From assembly GCA_964580675.1 (NCBI GenBank), contig CAZOLI010000027.1:1-41906 (forward strand): 41,906 nt of DNA, read 5' to 3'. Shown one piece after another: positions 8,697 to 17,329 of this stretch. The notes beneath the pieces were generated by a model. That model saw only the letters and a list, made by a program, of their open reading frames with translations. It had not been told where the DNA came from and made no database searches. Source of the stretch: CAZOLI01 sp964580675. GTDB lineage: Bacteria > Planctomycetota > MHYJ01 > CAYXQY01. Numbering within the stretch: position 1 is the stretch's first letter; each line of letters opens with the position of its first letter. The position numbers and the translations under genes are program-made.

Positions 8697-10178
8697 TTGA
8701 ACATAAACAAGCGATTGCAATCTGTGCCCCCGGAACAGGAGGCCGTTCTGTTGCCGGGTCATCAACGGCTGACGTACGGACGGCTTCTTCGGGAGACCGG
8801 TAAACTTTCTGCCCGGCTTCATGAAAGTGGACTCCGCGAAGGTCATCATGCGGGGATGTTGATCGAGAACAGAGAACTGTTTGTTCGGGTTCTTCTCGGG
8901 ATTCTTGGGCTTGGGGCCTGTCCCGTGCCGCTTCCGGCTCACGGGACGACGGATGAAGTGGAACAGATGATTCACCGGGGCGGCATCGATGTGCTTTTTT
9001 TGGGTGAAGAGGCAGGGAATGAAGATAAGGCATTATTGAATTCGCTCTCCGACCGGGTATTGGTAAGAGTTCGGATGAAAAGAGGAACGGTTTCTTTTGA
9101 ACCGGACGGGTCCTTCCCGGGTCAGAAGAAGAGAGATCGCTGCCCCGGCAGTTTGATGATGTTTACGTCCGGGACCTCGGGAACCCCCAAACCGGTTGTG
9201 TTGTCGGATCGAAACATCGAAATGAGTGCGTTTGGCTCCGCCCTCCGGCTGGGTGCGCATAAAGGAGATCGCTGGTTGAGCCCGTTGCCCCTTCACCATA
9301 TGGGAGGACTGGCGCCTGTTCTTCGGTCCATTCTTTATGGCACAACCGTAATACCGGTTTCCCCCGATCCGGCTGATATTCCCCGGCTGGTGGAGCGGTT
9401 TGAGCCCACGGCGATATCCCTCGTGCCGGTCATGCTTCGCGAAATTCTTTCCGGGGAAGAAAACAGCTGGGGAGATTCCCTTCGGTTCGCTCTTCTCGGC
9501 GGTGCTGCCGCGTCTCCCGATCTGGTCCGTTCGGCCGTCAAACGTGGGATTCCCGTCTGTCCGACGTATGGCACGACGGAAACGACCTCACAGGTGGCGA
9601 CGGCTCGTCCGGGCGAAGCAACAGAACATCCGGAAACAACGGGGCGTCCGATTCGATTTGCATCGGTGACGATACGGGATGAGGACGGGGCAGTGGTTCC
9701 GCCCGGAGGAGAAGGGGAAATTGTGGTAGAGGGACCAATCGTCGCCGAGGGGTACTATGGGAACGGCGATAAAGAAAGACATCAGTTTCGCGGAAATCAA
9801 TTCTGGACGGGAGACCAGGGGGGGCTGGACGAGGAAGGACGGCTAAAAGTAACGGGGCGAATCAATCGTCGGATTGTGACGGGTGGGGAAAACGTGGATC
9901 CGGTCGCCGTGGAACATGTTCTCGAGAGTCATCAGGCCATTGACCGGGCATGCGTTGTTGGTGTTGAAGATAAAAGGTGGGGCGAGCGTGTGGTGGCGGC
10001 CGTGGAAACTACGGGGACCGTTTCTCAAGATGCGCTTGAAGAGTTCTGCTCGAACCACCTGTCCTCGCATCGGAGGCCCCGGTCGTTTCGCATTATGCAA
10101 AGGTTGCCGGAAACCGACTCCGGGACAATAGATTTATCTCAGGTAAAAAGAATGTTTTCGACAATTGATCATGAATGA
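8697..10178 (+). CDS. MenE-like acyl-CoA ligase / adenylate-forming enzyme
   Basis: This 493-residue protein belongs to the ANL adenylating superfamily. It has the P-loop motif MFTSGTSGTPKPVVLS (residues 155-170), PTYGTTET, the WTGDQGGLDEEG motif and the hinge GRINRRIVTGGENVDP. The region PLPLHHMGGLAPVLRS is close to O-succinylbenzoate-CoA ligase (MenE), so a role in menaquinone synthesis is plausible. The C-terminal catalytic lysine expected in the G-K-I motif is replaced by threonine (SGTIDLSQVKR, Thr477), so activity may be altered. The start is TTG at 8697 after a G-rich stretch; no in-frame ATG exists nearby. The 3' end overlaps the pus10 start by eight bases, so the two are co-translated. 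No other men genes are in the window, so the symbol is withheld. Confidence 0.8.
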   Translation: MNINKRLQSVPPEQEAVLLPGHQRLTYGRLLRETGKLSARLHESGLREGHHAGMLIENRELFVRVLLGILGLGACPVPLPAHGTTDEVEQMIHRGGIDVLFLGEEAGNEDKALLNSLSDRVLVRVRMKRGTVSFEPDGSFPGQKKRDRCPGSLMMFTSGTSGTPKPVVLSDRNIEMSAFGSALRLGAHKGDRWLSPLPLHHMGGLAPVLRSILYGTTVIPVSPDPADIPRLVERFEPTAISLVPVMLREILSGEENSWGDSLRFALLGGAAASPDLVRSAVKRGIPVCPTYGTTETTSQVATARPGEATEHPETTGRPIRFASVTIRDEDGAVVPPGGEGEIVVEGPIVAEGYYGNGDKERHQFRGNQFWTGDQGGLDEEGRLKVTGRINRRIVTGGENVDPVAVEHVLESHQAIDRACVVGVEDKRWGERVVAAVETTGTVSQDALEEFCSNHLSSHRRPRSFRIMQRLPETDSGTIDLSQVKRMFSTIDHE

Positions 10179-11415
10179 ACCTGCGGCAGCATCCATAGAG
10201 AAACGAATGGTCTCTCTTCAGAAACAGCACCTCTGTGACGCCTGTCTTGGTCGGCAATTTGCAGATTTTGGCGAAGGAATTGAGAATGAGGCAAGGGGCC
10301 GACTGGTGAGGATGTCCGGGGATCTTTCCCCGGAGGCGTTTCACCCCGAACGAATGCCGGAAACCGGGGGCCTGACGGTTGATTCATGCGATCTCTGCGG
10401 CGATCTCTTTCCACGGTTCCCTCGATACATTGGGCTTGTCCAGGAGGCGCTATCCCCATTCGAATTTGAGACGTTTTTAATTGGTGTTCGAATGCCGGAG
10501 GAGCTTGAGGATCGAGAACAGCGATTTCGGGAAGAGCACGGCGTTCCTGCGGCCGATTCCATGAAATCCGAGTGCAAGCGGCGGGTGGGGAAGGAATTGT
10601 CCCGTCGTTTATCGTCGACCGTTTCGTTTGAGCAGCCGGACGTGGTGGCCATCCTGGATGTTGGGGAGGAAACTGTGGAGCTGGATGTTCGTTCGATCTA
10701 TGTCTACGGCACCTACAACAAATACACGAGAAATTTACCCCAGACCTATTTTCATTGTCCGGAATGTCGTGGGGATGGCTGTGAGTCCTGTGGTAATACC
10801 GGGTCCCGATACGACGGTTCGGTCGCGGGCATCATAAAAGAACCCTTTCTTAAGGCCGCGGATGCAGAGGAGGGTGTGTTTCATGGAGGAGGCCGGGAAG
10901 ACGTCGATGTTCGCTGTCTGGGGAAGCGGGAGTTTGTGCTGGAATTAAAACGGCCGCGTCGTCGGGATTTGCCCCTGGAGGAATTGCGAGAACGCGTTCA
11001 CGAAGAACAGGAAAAAGTAGAAATACATGATCTCGAGATCGTACGGCAGGACCGTGTGCAGGAAATCAAGGAAAAGCGTGCTCGGAAACGGTATCGGGCC
11101 GTTGTGGAGACGTCGGATCCCGTTTCGGAAGAACGGGTTGCCTCTCTGTCGGACCTGGAAGGCACGATTTCTCAGCGGACGCCCTTCCGTGTTCAGCAGA
11201 GCCGGTCCGACCAGGTTCGGGAACGTGAAATTTACCGAATAAGCGGGGAGAGGAAGGAAAAGCAGGAACTGGTGGTGGAAGTGGAGGCGGAGGCCGGAAC
11301 CTACATCAAAGAATTCGTTACAGGGGACGGCGGACGTACAACCCCCAGCATATCAGGTCACCTCAACCTTGAGACGGCGTGTCGCAATCTGGATGTAATC
11401 TGGGTGGAGAAATAA
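10171..11415 (+). CDS. pus10: tRNA pseudouridine synthase Pus10
   Basis: This 414-residue protein matches archaeal/eukaryotic Pus10, which makes pseudouridine 54/55 in the tRNA T-loop. N-terminal zinc cysteines lie at C22xxC25 and C73xxC76, followed by a THUMP-like region (FETFLIGVRMPEEL). The catalytic half has the NKYTRNLPQTYFHCPECRG block with a second cysteine knuckle (C196/C199/C204/C207). It continues with GGGREDVDVRCLG holding the probable nucleophile Asp244, and the C-terminal AGTYIKEFVTGDGGRTTPS motif. All parts are intact. Bacteria normally use TruB for position 55, so this gene is unexpected. ATG 10171 is chosen; an in-frame TTG at 10165 is possible. It overlaps the MenE-like gene and ends six bases from the convergent atpC. 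Confidence 0.93.
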   Translation: MNEPAAASIEKRMVSLQKQHLCDACLGRQFADFGEGIENEARGRLVRMSGDLSPEAFHPERMPETGGLTVDSCDLCGDLFPRFPRYIGLVQEALSPFEFETFLIGVRMPEELEDREQRFREEHGVPAADSMKSECKRRVGKELSRRLSSTVSFEQPDVVAILDVGEETVELDVRSIYVYGTYNKYTRNLPQTYFHCPECRGDGCESCGNTGSRYDGSVAGIIKEPFLKAADAEEGVFHGGGREDVDVRCLGKREFVLELKRPRRRDLPLEELRERVHEEQEKVEIHDLEIVRQDRVQEIKEKRARKRYRAVVETSDPVSEERVASLSDLEGTISQRTPFRVQQSRSDQVREREIYRISGERKEKQELVVEVEAEAGTYIKEFVTGDGGRTTPSISGHLNLETACRNLDVIWVEK

Positions 11416-11421
11416 AGCCCG

Positions 11422-11877
11422 TCAGGATTGTACGAGGTCCGGTATCTCCGCGTCTTTGCCGGCCTCCTGTGCGGTTTCCAGTCTTGCCCGAGCTCTCTCA
11501 AGTGCTTTTTCGGCACGTTTTCTGTTTACCTCTTCCTCGGTTTTTTCCGGTGAATAAAGCCGTTTGAACGCCCGTATATAAGCCTTCCTCGCCCGTTCGA
11601 TATCCAGGGTATCTGGTTTCTCCGCTGCGTCGGCAAGAATAACAGTTCGCTCCGGGCCGACCTCGAGAAATCCGCCCGTTGTGGAAAGCAGGAGAGGCTC
11701 CTGATCCTCCTCGGACTCTCGAATGCGAATGGTACCGGGTTTCAGCGAGCAGAGCATCGGAGCGTGACCGGGAAGAATTCCCAGATTTCCCTCATGTGCC
11801 GGAACACGAAGGGAGTAGATTTCTCCGGAAAAGATTTCCTCCTCCGGTGTGACAATTTCCAGCGTAATCATGGACAT
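11422..11877 (-). CDS. atpC: ATP synthase epsilon subunit
   Basis: The 151-residue F1 epsilon subunit links the rotor stalk to the c-ring and can inhibit hydrolysis. The N-terminal beta-sandwich motif VRVPAHEGNLGILPGHAPML is clear, followed by a helical C-terminal part with many Glu and Arg (VNRKRAEKALERARARLETA). It is the last gene of the ATP synthase operon, starting two bases after the atpD stop codon. A second in-frame ATG is two codons downstream. The C-terminus is longer than the common 130-140 residues by a short acidic tail. Confidence 0.95.
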   Translation of the reverse strand: MSMITLEIVTPEEEIFSGEIYSLRVPAHEGNLGILPGHAPMLCSLKPGTIRIRESEEDQEPLLLSTTGGFLEVGPERTVILADAAEKPDTLDIERARKAYIRAFKRLYSPEKTEEEVNRKRAEKALERARARLETAQEAGKDAEIPDLVQS

Positions 11878-11879
11878 AA

Positions 11880-13300
11880 TTACTCTTCTTCTTCGGCTTT
11901 CTGAATGACGTCGTCAATGCCTCCAACCATGTAAAAGGCCTGTTCGGGCAGGTCATCGTGCTCCCCGTTCACGATTTCCTTAAATCCCTGGATTGTGTCC
12001 TCTAATTCCACGTAGGCACCCGGGATGCCCGTAAATTGTTCGGCGACGTGAAAGGGTTGCGTGAGGAAGTTCTGAAGACGACGTGCCCGGTTCACAATGG
12101 TTTTGTCCTCTTCGGAAAGCTCCTCCATACCGAGAATGGCGATAATGTCCTGCAGGTCCTCGTATCGCTGAAGAATTTCAACGACTTCATTGGCGACTTC
12201 AACGTGTTCTTCATCAAGTATGGAGGGGTCGAGGAGTTTGGAGTTGGATTTAAGGGGATCGGCCGCAGGATAAAGAGCCTTTGTCGCCATTTGCCGGGAG
12301 AGTTCCACCGTTGCGTCGAGGTGGGCAAATGTTGTTGCCGGGGCGGGATCGGTAATATCGTCGGCCGGAACGTACACCGCCTGTATCGACGTGATGGACC
12401 CGCTTTTCGTACTTGTGATTCGTTCCTGCAGTTTGGCCATGTCCTCGGCAAGAGTTGGCTGGTAACCGACCGCTGACGGCATTCGACCAAGTAAAGCAGA
12501 CACTTCCTGACCGGCCTGCACAAACCGGAAAATGTTGTCCATAAAGAACAGAAGGTCCTGTCCCTCCTGCTCCCGGAAGTATTCCGCAATGGTTACACCC
12601 GTGAGTCCGATGCGGAATCGGCATCCCGGGGGCTCATTCATCTGACCAAAGGTCAGAGCTGCTTTGTCCAGAATGCCCATCTCTTTCATTTCGAGCCAGA
12701 GGTCGTTGCCTTCCCTCGTTCGTTCCCCGATGCCGGAGAAAACGGAAAAACCACCGTGTTCGATGGCGATGTTACGAATCAGTTCATAAACGAGAACGGT
12801 TTTGCCGACACCGGCACCACCGAACAGCCCGACCTTTCCACCTTTGGCCATGGGGACAAGCAGGTCGAAGACTTTAATACCCGTAATGAATTGTTCCGGG
12901 GCGGGTTCCTGTTCCTCAAGCGGTGGTACTTCACGGTGAATGGGATATTCCTGTTCGGCTTCCACCGGACCCTGACCGTCAATTGGTTGTCCCGTTACGT
13001 CAAGTATCCGACCGAGTGTTTCTCGACCAACGGGAACCGAAATTGGTTCTCCGGTGTTATGTACGTCCATTCCCCTGATCAGACCATCTGTGTAATCCAG
13101 ACCGATGGCCCGGACGGTTTTGTCACCAATGTGCTGTTCTACTTCCAGGATCAGGTCGATATCCCGTTCCTCATCCACGATTCGCAGGGCNNNNNNNNNN
13201 NNNNNNNNNNNNNNNNNNNNNNNNNNNNNNNNNNNNNNNNNNNNNNNNNNNNNNNNNNNNNNNNNNNNNNNNNNNNNNNNNNNNNNNNNNCCGTGCACAT
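11880..13300 (-). CDS. atpD: ATP synthase beta subunit (5' part hidden by assembly gap)
   Basis: This is the catalytic F1 subunit. The Walker A motif GGAGVGKT, the DELSEED-like EELSEED loop (in GMEELSEEDKT), ALLGRMPSAVGYQPTLA and the C-terminal PEQAFYMVGGIDD are all present. The N-terminus is interrupted by 100 Ns at 13191-13290. The true start is most likely the ATG at 13300, which overlaps the atpG stop as TGATG and reads M-C-T-G, matching the common M-A-T-G start of beta subunits. The frame after the gap begins at ALRIVDEE. For the two parts to be in frame the real gap must be 2 modulo 3, so it is not 100 bases. By comparison with the E. coli subunit about 74 bases are missing. Confidence 0.95.
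13191..13290. other. Assembly gap (100 N)
   Basis: Exactly 100 Ns, a conventional placeholder of unknown true length, lying within the first codons of atpD. Frame considerations (see atpD) show the real length cannot be 100 bases if the gene is intact. Confidence 0.98.
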
Positions 13301-14211
13301 CAGGATCCTTCCAGGGCTTCAACGGCTCCGACGATGTCCAGAAGTTCTCTCGTAATACTTTCCTGACGGGCCTGATTGTACGTGTGGGTAAGGTCCTCTA
13401 TCTTGTCCTCCGCGTTGTCGGTGGCATCCCGCATGGCCACCATTCTTGCCCCGTGTTCGCTGGTTAGTGATTCGAGAAGAACCGTATAAAACAGCATGTT
13501 TACGTACCGGGGCAGGAATTGGTTGAGCAATTCGTCCGGGGCCGGTTCAAATATGTAATCCATGACCTTCTGTGATTCGTGTGTTTCTCGGTCCTGGTTC
13601 TCGGCTTCGTCTCGAAGGATAGATTCTGGTTCAACAGGCAGAAATTTGAAGGTCTTTGGTTTCTGCTTGAGGGCGTTAATGAATTCCGTGTACACGATAT
13701 GAACCTCGTCCAGGGTTCCGTCCAAAAATCGATTTTTGGCGACGTTCGAAATGTTCTGGGCGAGGTGAAACGAGGGTTCCGTGGGAAGATCCAATCGAGT
13801 TTCCACCACGTCATAGGGTTTTTTCCGAAGCCAGTTTCTGGTCTTCTTTCCAATCGCTATAAATTTTTTCTCGGTCTCCTCCGGAAACGTCTCGAGGTGG
13901 TTCTCGGCTTTTTCGAACACTTCCGCGTTGTATCCGCCACATAACCCTTTCTCCCCGGCGATGACGATCAGGCCGATTGTACTGGTTTCTTCGGGTTTCT
14001 GCAGAAGGTCACCTTCCGGTTCCTCGAGAACCTGAATCAGGTGGCCGAAAATTTCCCGAACTTTTTGCCAGTAGGGGCGAATTGCTTCCAGTTTGTCCTC
14101 CACCCGTTTCAGTTTGGCTGCAGAGACCAGTTCCATTGCATGTGTGATCTGTTTGACGTTTTTCGTACCGTCTATCTGTCGTTCGATCTGACGGGTCGTT
14201 TGTGCGGACAT
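13300..14211 (-). CDS. atpG: ATP synthase gamma subunit
   Basis: This 303-residue protein is the central rotor stalk of F1. The N-terminal helix (QIERQIDGTKNVKQITHAME) and the C-terminal helix (RMVAMRDATDNAEDKIEDLT, then a stretch ending in ITRELLDIVGAVEAL) are the two conserved coiled-coil halves. GEKGLCGGYNAEV marks the middle domain. Length is at the upper end of the family range. The stop codon overlaps the atpD ATG. Confidence 0.97.
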   Translation of the reverse strand: MSAQTTRQIERQIDGTKNVKQITHAMELVSAAKLKRVEDKLEAIRPYWQKVREIFGHLIQVLEEPEGDLLQKPEETSTIGLIVIAGEKGLCGGYNAEVFEKAENHLETFPEETEKKFIAIGKKTRNWLRKKPYDVVETRLDLPTEPSFHLAQNISNVAKNRFLDGTLDEVHIVYTEFINALKQKPKTFKFLPVEPESILRDEAENQDRETHESQKVMDYIFEPAPDELLNQFLPRYVNMLFYTVLLESLTSEHGARMVAMRDATDNAEDKIEDLTHTYNQARQESITRELLDIVGAVEALEGS

Positions 14212-14278
14212 GGGTCAGGTGATTTCCGTGTTCTTGAGGGAACCGTTAAAAGCTTGACGTTGGGGAAGCGAAGAGGAA

Positions 14279-15877
14279 TTATTCTGTATTCTCTTCATCC
14301 TCCTCTTCCTCCTGAGCTTCCTGTGCCTGCGCGAGACGCCGGGCTTCTTCGATTTCTTCGTCAGGGACCTTTTCGAGGAATTGTTCCTTGAAGACGTCAA
14401 TAACATTTGTAAGTTGGTCTTCAACATCCTCCGTGAGGTCTTCCTCCTCCCGAATCTTTTTGAGCGTACCCGGATATTCCTCGCGGAGGAAGGAAATAAA
14501 GGATTCCTCGAACTCCTGGACCCAATCCACGGGTACGTCTTTGAGGTATCCCTCCGTGCCACAGTATATGATGGCAACCTGTTCCTCGACGGGCATCGGC
14601 TGGTTTTCGTCCTGTTTCAGGATTTCCACCATTTTCTGTCCGCGCTGGAGTCGGGCCAGGGTGGCTTCGTCGAGTTCGGACTCAAACTGAGAAAACGCCT
14701 CAAGTTCCCGGAACTGGGCCATCTCGAGTCGAAGATCTCCCCCGACGTCACTCATCGCTTCGATCTGGGCGTCTCCTCCCACACGGCTGACCGAGTCACC
14801 GACGTTAATGGCCGGTCGAACACCTTCGTTGAACAGTTCCGGTTCAAGGTAAATCTGTCCGTCCGTGATGGAAATGACGTTCGTCGGGATATAGGCCGAG
14901 ATGTCTCCTTCCTGGGTTTCAATAATGGGAATACCCGTCAGTGAACCCGCTCCCAGTTCATCGTTCATTTTGGCAGAGCGTTCCAGAAGCCGGGAATGAA
15001 GGTTAAAGATGTCTCCCGGATAGGCTTCCCGTCCCGGGGGACGACGGAGAAGAAGGGAAATCTGCCGGTAGGCCCATGCGTGTTTGGAAAGGTCATCGTA
15101 GGTGGCGAAGGCGTGCATGCCGTTGTCCCGGAAGTATTCTCCCATGGCAGTTCCCGCGTATGGAGCGATGTACTGGAATGGCGCCGGGGCGGCAGCAGGT
15201 GCGGCAACGACCGTGGTGTACTCCATCGCGTCGTGCTCCTCAAGTGTATCCACAACCGACGCGATGGTGGTCATTTTTTGTCCGATTGCCACGTAGATGC
15301 ACTTCACGTCGGAGTCCTTCTGGTTGATGATGGTATCGACAACTAATGCCGTTTTTCCGGTTTGTCGGTCACCAATGATCAATTCTCGCTGGCCCCGGCC
15401 AATCGGGATCATGGAGTCAATGGCCTTCCATCCGGTCTGAAGCGGTTCTTCGACGGGCTGTCGTTCCACAACCCCCGGTGCTTTGGTTTCGACCTCCCGG
15501 TATTTGTCGGATCCGATCGGTCCTTTATCGTCCAGCGGTTGTCCGAGGGGGTTTACAATTCGTCCGAGCAGTTCTTCTCCAACCGGCACCTGCACAATCC
15601 GTCCCGTGCATTTGGCTTCGTCCCCTTCGGAGATATACCGGTCGTCTCCCAGAATCACACAACCGACCGAATCACTTTCCAGGTTCATGGCGATCCCGAA
15701 CACGTCTCCCGGGAACTCAATAAGCTCCGTGTACATTGCGTCACGCAGGCCGTACACGGTGGCAACACCGTCTCCAACTTCCAGGACGGTGCCCGTGCTT
15801 TCCATCTGCATACTTTCTTCGTAACCTTTTAGCCGATCTTTGATGACCGAGGATATTTCGGTGGGGTTTATTTCCAT
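14279..15877 (-). CDS. atpA: ATP synthase alpha subunit
   Basis: The 532-residue non-catalytic nucleotide-binding subunit of F1. It shows MEINPTEISSVIKDRLKGYE at the N-terminus, the P-loop GDRQTGKT at 169-176, RQISLLLRRPPGREAYPGD, and the alpha signature PAINVGDSVSRVGGDAQ. The C-terminus carries a long acidic tail (about the last 25 residues, mostly Glu with Asp and Gln), longer than in most alpha subunits. It lies 85 bases after atpH and 67 bases before atpG. Confidence 0.97.
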   Translation of the reverse strand: MEINPTEISSVIKDRLKGYEESMQMESTGTVLEVGDGVATVYGLRDAMYTELIEFPGDVFGIAMNLESDSVGCVILGDDRYISEGDEAKCTGRIVQVPVGEELLGRIVNPLGQPLDDKGPIGSDKYREVETKAPGVVERQPVEEPLQTGWKAIDSMIPIGRGQRELIIGDRQTGKTALVVDTIINQKDSDVKCIYVAIGQKMTTIASVVDTLEEHDAMEYTTVVAAPAAAPAPFQYIAPYAGTAMGEYFRDNGMHAFATYDDLSKHAWAYRQISLLLRRPPGREAYPGDIFNLHSRLLERSAKMNDELGAGSLTGIPIIETQEGDISAYIPTNVISITDGQIYLEPELFNEGVRPAINVGDSVSRVGGDAQIEAMSDVGGDLRLEMAQFRELEAFSQFESELDEATLARLQRGQKMVEILKQDENQPMPVEEQVAIIYCGTEGYLKDVPVDWVQEFEESFISFLREEYPGTLKKIREEEDLTEDVEDQLTNVIDVFKEQFLEKVPDEEIEEARRLAQAQEAQEEEEDEENTE

Positions 15878-15962
15878 TGTTTGTTCCGCGTCAATTTAAA
15901 AAACAGATATAACGTGTGTGATGAAGCAGGAGAAGGACGTACCTTCCCTGCTGTTCGTTTAT

Positions 15963-16514
15963 TTATAGCCCCTCCGATTGCTGGACAGCATCCCGGAGGT
16001 TTTTGATCCGTCCCTGTAGACTCCCGTCAAGTACGTAATCACCAATTCGAATTTCTACACCAGCAATGAGGTCAGGGTCGACTTCTGTTGTTAGATCCAC
16101 TTCCTGGTTTCCGAGGAGTCGTCTGATTTCGTTTTTCAGTTCCTCCTCTCTCTGGTCCGTAAGTGGTTCGGCGGAGGTTACCTGCACGCGGACCACGCCG
16201 TAGAACTGGTCCGCAAGTCGATCGAACGCATCCGCTATGAACGGAATTTGATCCGACCGGTTTTTTTCCAGGACCAGTTCCACAAGGTTGATTATTTCCT
16301 CCCGGAAGTGTTCCTCAAGCACATCGGTGACCGAGGCTTTTTTCTGTTCGGGTTCAAGAAGAGGGTTTTGCAGGAGGTTTTTTAGTTCCTCGTCCTCTCT
16401 GTATAATTCGCCGAGATATGTAATTTGCTCCTCCATTTCCTTTACGCAATCACGTTCCACGGCGACTTCGAGCAGTGATTCGGCGTATCGATTTCCCAGT
16501 GTGCGCTGGTTCAT
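15963..16514 (-). CDS. atpH: ATP synthase delta subunit
   Basis: The 183-residue F1 delta (OSCP-like) subunit joins the peripheral stalk to the top of F1. It begins MNQRTLGNRYAESLLEVA and ends with the conserved PDLIAGVEIRIGDYVLDGSL motif. Its ATG overlaps the stop codon of the second b-type subunit by four bases (ATGA), which implies coupled translation. Confidence 0.95.
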   Translation of the reverse strand: MNQRTLGNRYAESLLEVAVERDCVKEMEEQITYLGELYREDEELKNLLQNPLLEPEQKKASVTDVLEEHFREEIINLVELVLEKNRSDQIPFIADAFDRLADQFYGVVRVQVTSAEPLTDQREEELKNEIRRLLGNQEVDLTTEVDPDLIAGVEIRIGDYVLDGSLQGRIKNLRDAVQQSEGL

Positions 16515-17329
16515 GAGTTGCTTCCTCGTTCGGAAGAGGAGAGATCACTGTCGTTGGACGACCCGGTGAAATTAGCGAAGGAAGACCCACGGGTAAATTG
16601 ACCCAGGTGATCGGCTTCCTTCAGTGAGGAGAGGAAGTCGTCGGTCAGGCGGCTGTGAATTTGACCGTTGGATTTCTGTCTAAAGTACGTTTCGATAAGG
16701 GCAAACGCCCGATCCACAAACTCCCGTTCAAGCTTCACACGTGCCCGTTTTTCCTCCAGTTTTGCCTGGTCCCGGGCCTTTTCGATCCGTTCACTGGCCT
16801 GTTTTTCAGCTTCCTCAATGATTTCATCACGGGAGTCACGGCCCTGCTGTAGAAGTTTTTCCCGTTCCGCCTCCCACGCTTCTTCAATGTTTTCCAGTTT
16901 CTCCTCCATTTTGTGGTACTCTTTTTTGGCCTCTTCAAGGTTCTCCCGGGCGTTTTTCAAACTGGATTGGATCTGCTCCTTCCGGTTGGCAAGGCCTTTT
17001 TTGGCCGGCTCGTGTACGTAACCGAAGTACAGACCGATGAGGATCAAGAAACCGGTAAAGTGGATCGCCAGTTCCCCCCAGGGAGCGGATTTTTCGTGAT
17101 CCTCACCGGAATCTTTTCCGTGGCCCTCCCCTCCGTGGTCCCCCGAGGTTGATTCCTCATCTTTTTTGGCGAAGGTAACGGCGTTGTGCAAAGCGGAGGG
17201 GGCTTCCCTTGACAGTTCCTCCGGCCCGGTTCCGGGGGCCTCGACTCCAACCAAAGGTTGAGCCAGAACCGTTACGCCGAATCCGGCGACCAAAAGCAGA
17301 ACGGGAATCACATACGGAATCCTGATCAT
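16511..17329 (-). CDS. atpF2: ATP synthase b'-type subunit with export signal and acidic/His-rich segment
   Basis: A 272-residue b-like stalk subunit. Unlike a normal b subunit it starts with a signal-peptide-like segment (residues 1-23, IPYVIPVLLLVAGFGVTVLA). A roughly 60-residue segment that must lie outside the cytoplasm follows, with a Gly/His/Asp/Glu-rich stretch at about 56-80 (SGDHGGEGHGKDSGEDHEK). A single membrane helix at about 86-106 (LAIHFTGFLILIGLYFGYVH) precedes a long charged coiled coil (EEAKKEYHKMEEKLENIEEA). The Ser/Asn-rich C-terminus (TGSSNDSDLSSSERGSNS) is unusual. It lies between atpF and atpH with ATGA overlaps on both sides, which fixes it as part of the peripheral stalk. 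Signal-bearing b subunits are known in planctomycetes and some deltaproteobacteria-related groups. Confidence 0.88.
   Translation of the reverse strand: MIRIPYVIPVLLLVAGFGVTVLAQPLVGVEAPGTGPEELSREAPSALHNAVTFAKKDEESTSGDHGGEGHGKDSGEDHEKSAPWGELAIHFTGFLILIGLYFGYVHEPAKKGLANRKEQIQSSLKNARENLEEAKKEYHKMEEKLENIEEAWEAEREKLLQQGRDSRDEIIEEAEKQASERIEKARDQAKLEEKRARVKLEREFVDRAFALIETYFRQKSNGQIHSRLTDDFLSSLKEADHLGQFTRGSSFANFTGSSNDSDLSSSERGSNS

Noticed and set aside
11880..13322. atpD start at 13322 (M-K-P-W-K-D)
   Set aside because: That start lies within the end of atpG and is joined to atpD only through the N run; the TGATG overlap at 13300 gives the family N-terminus.
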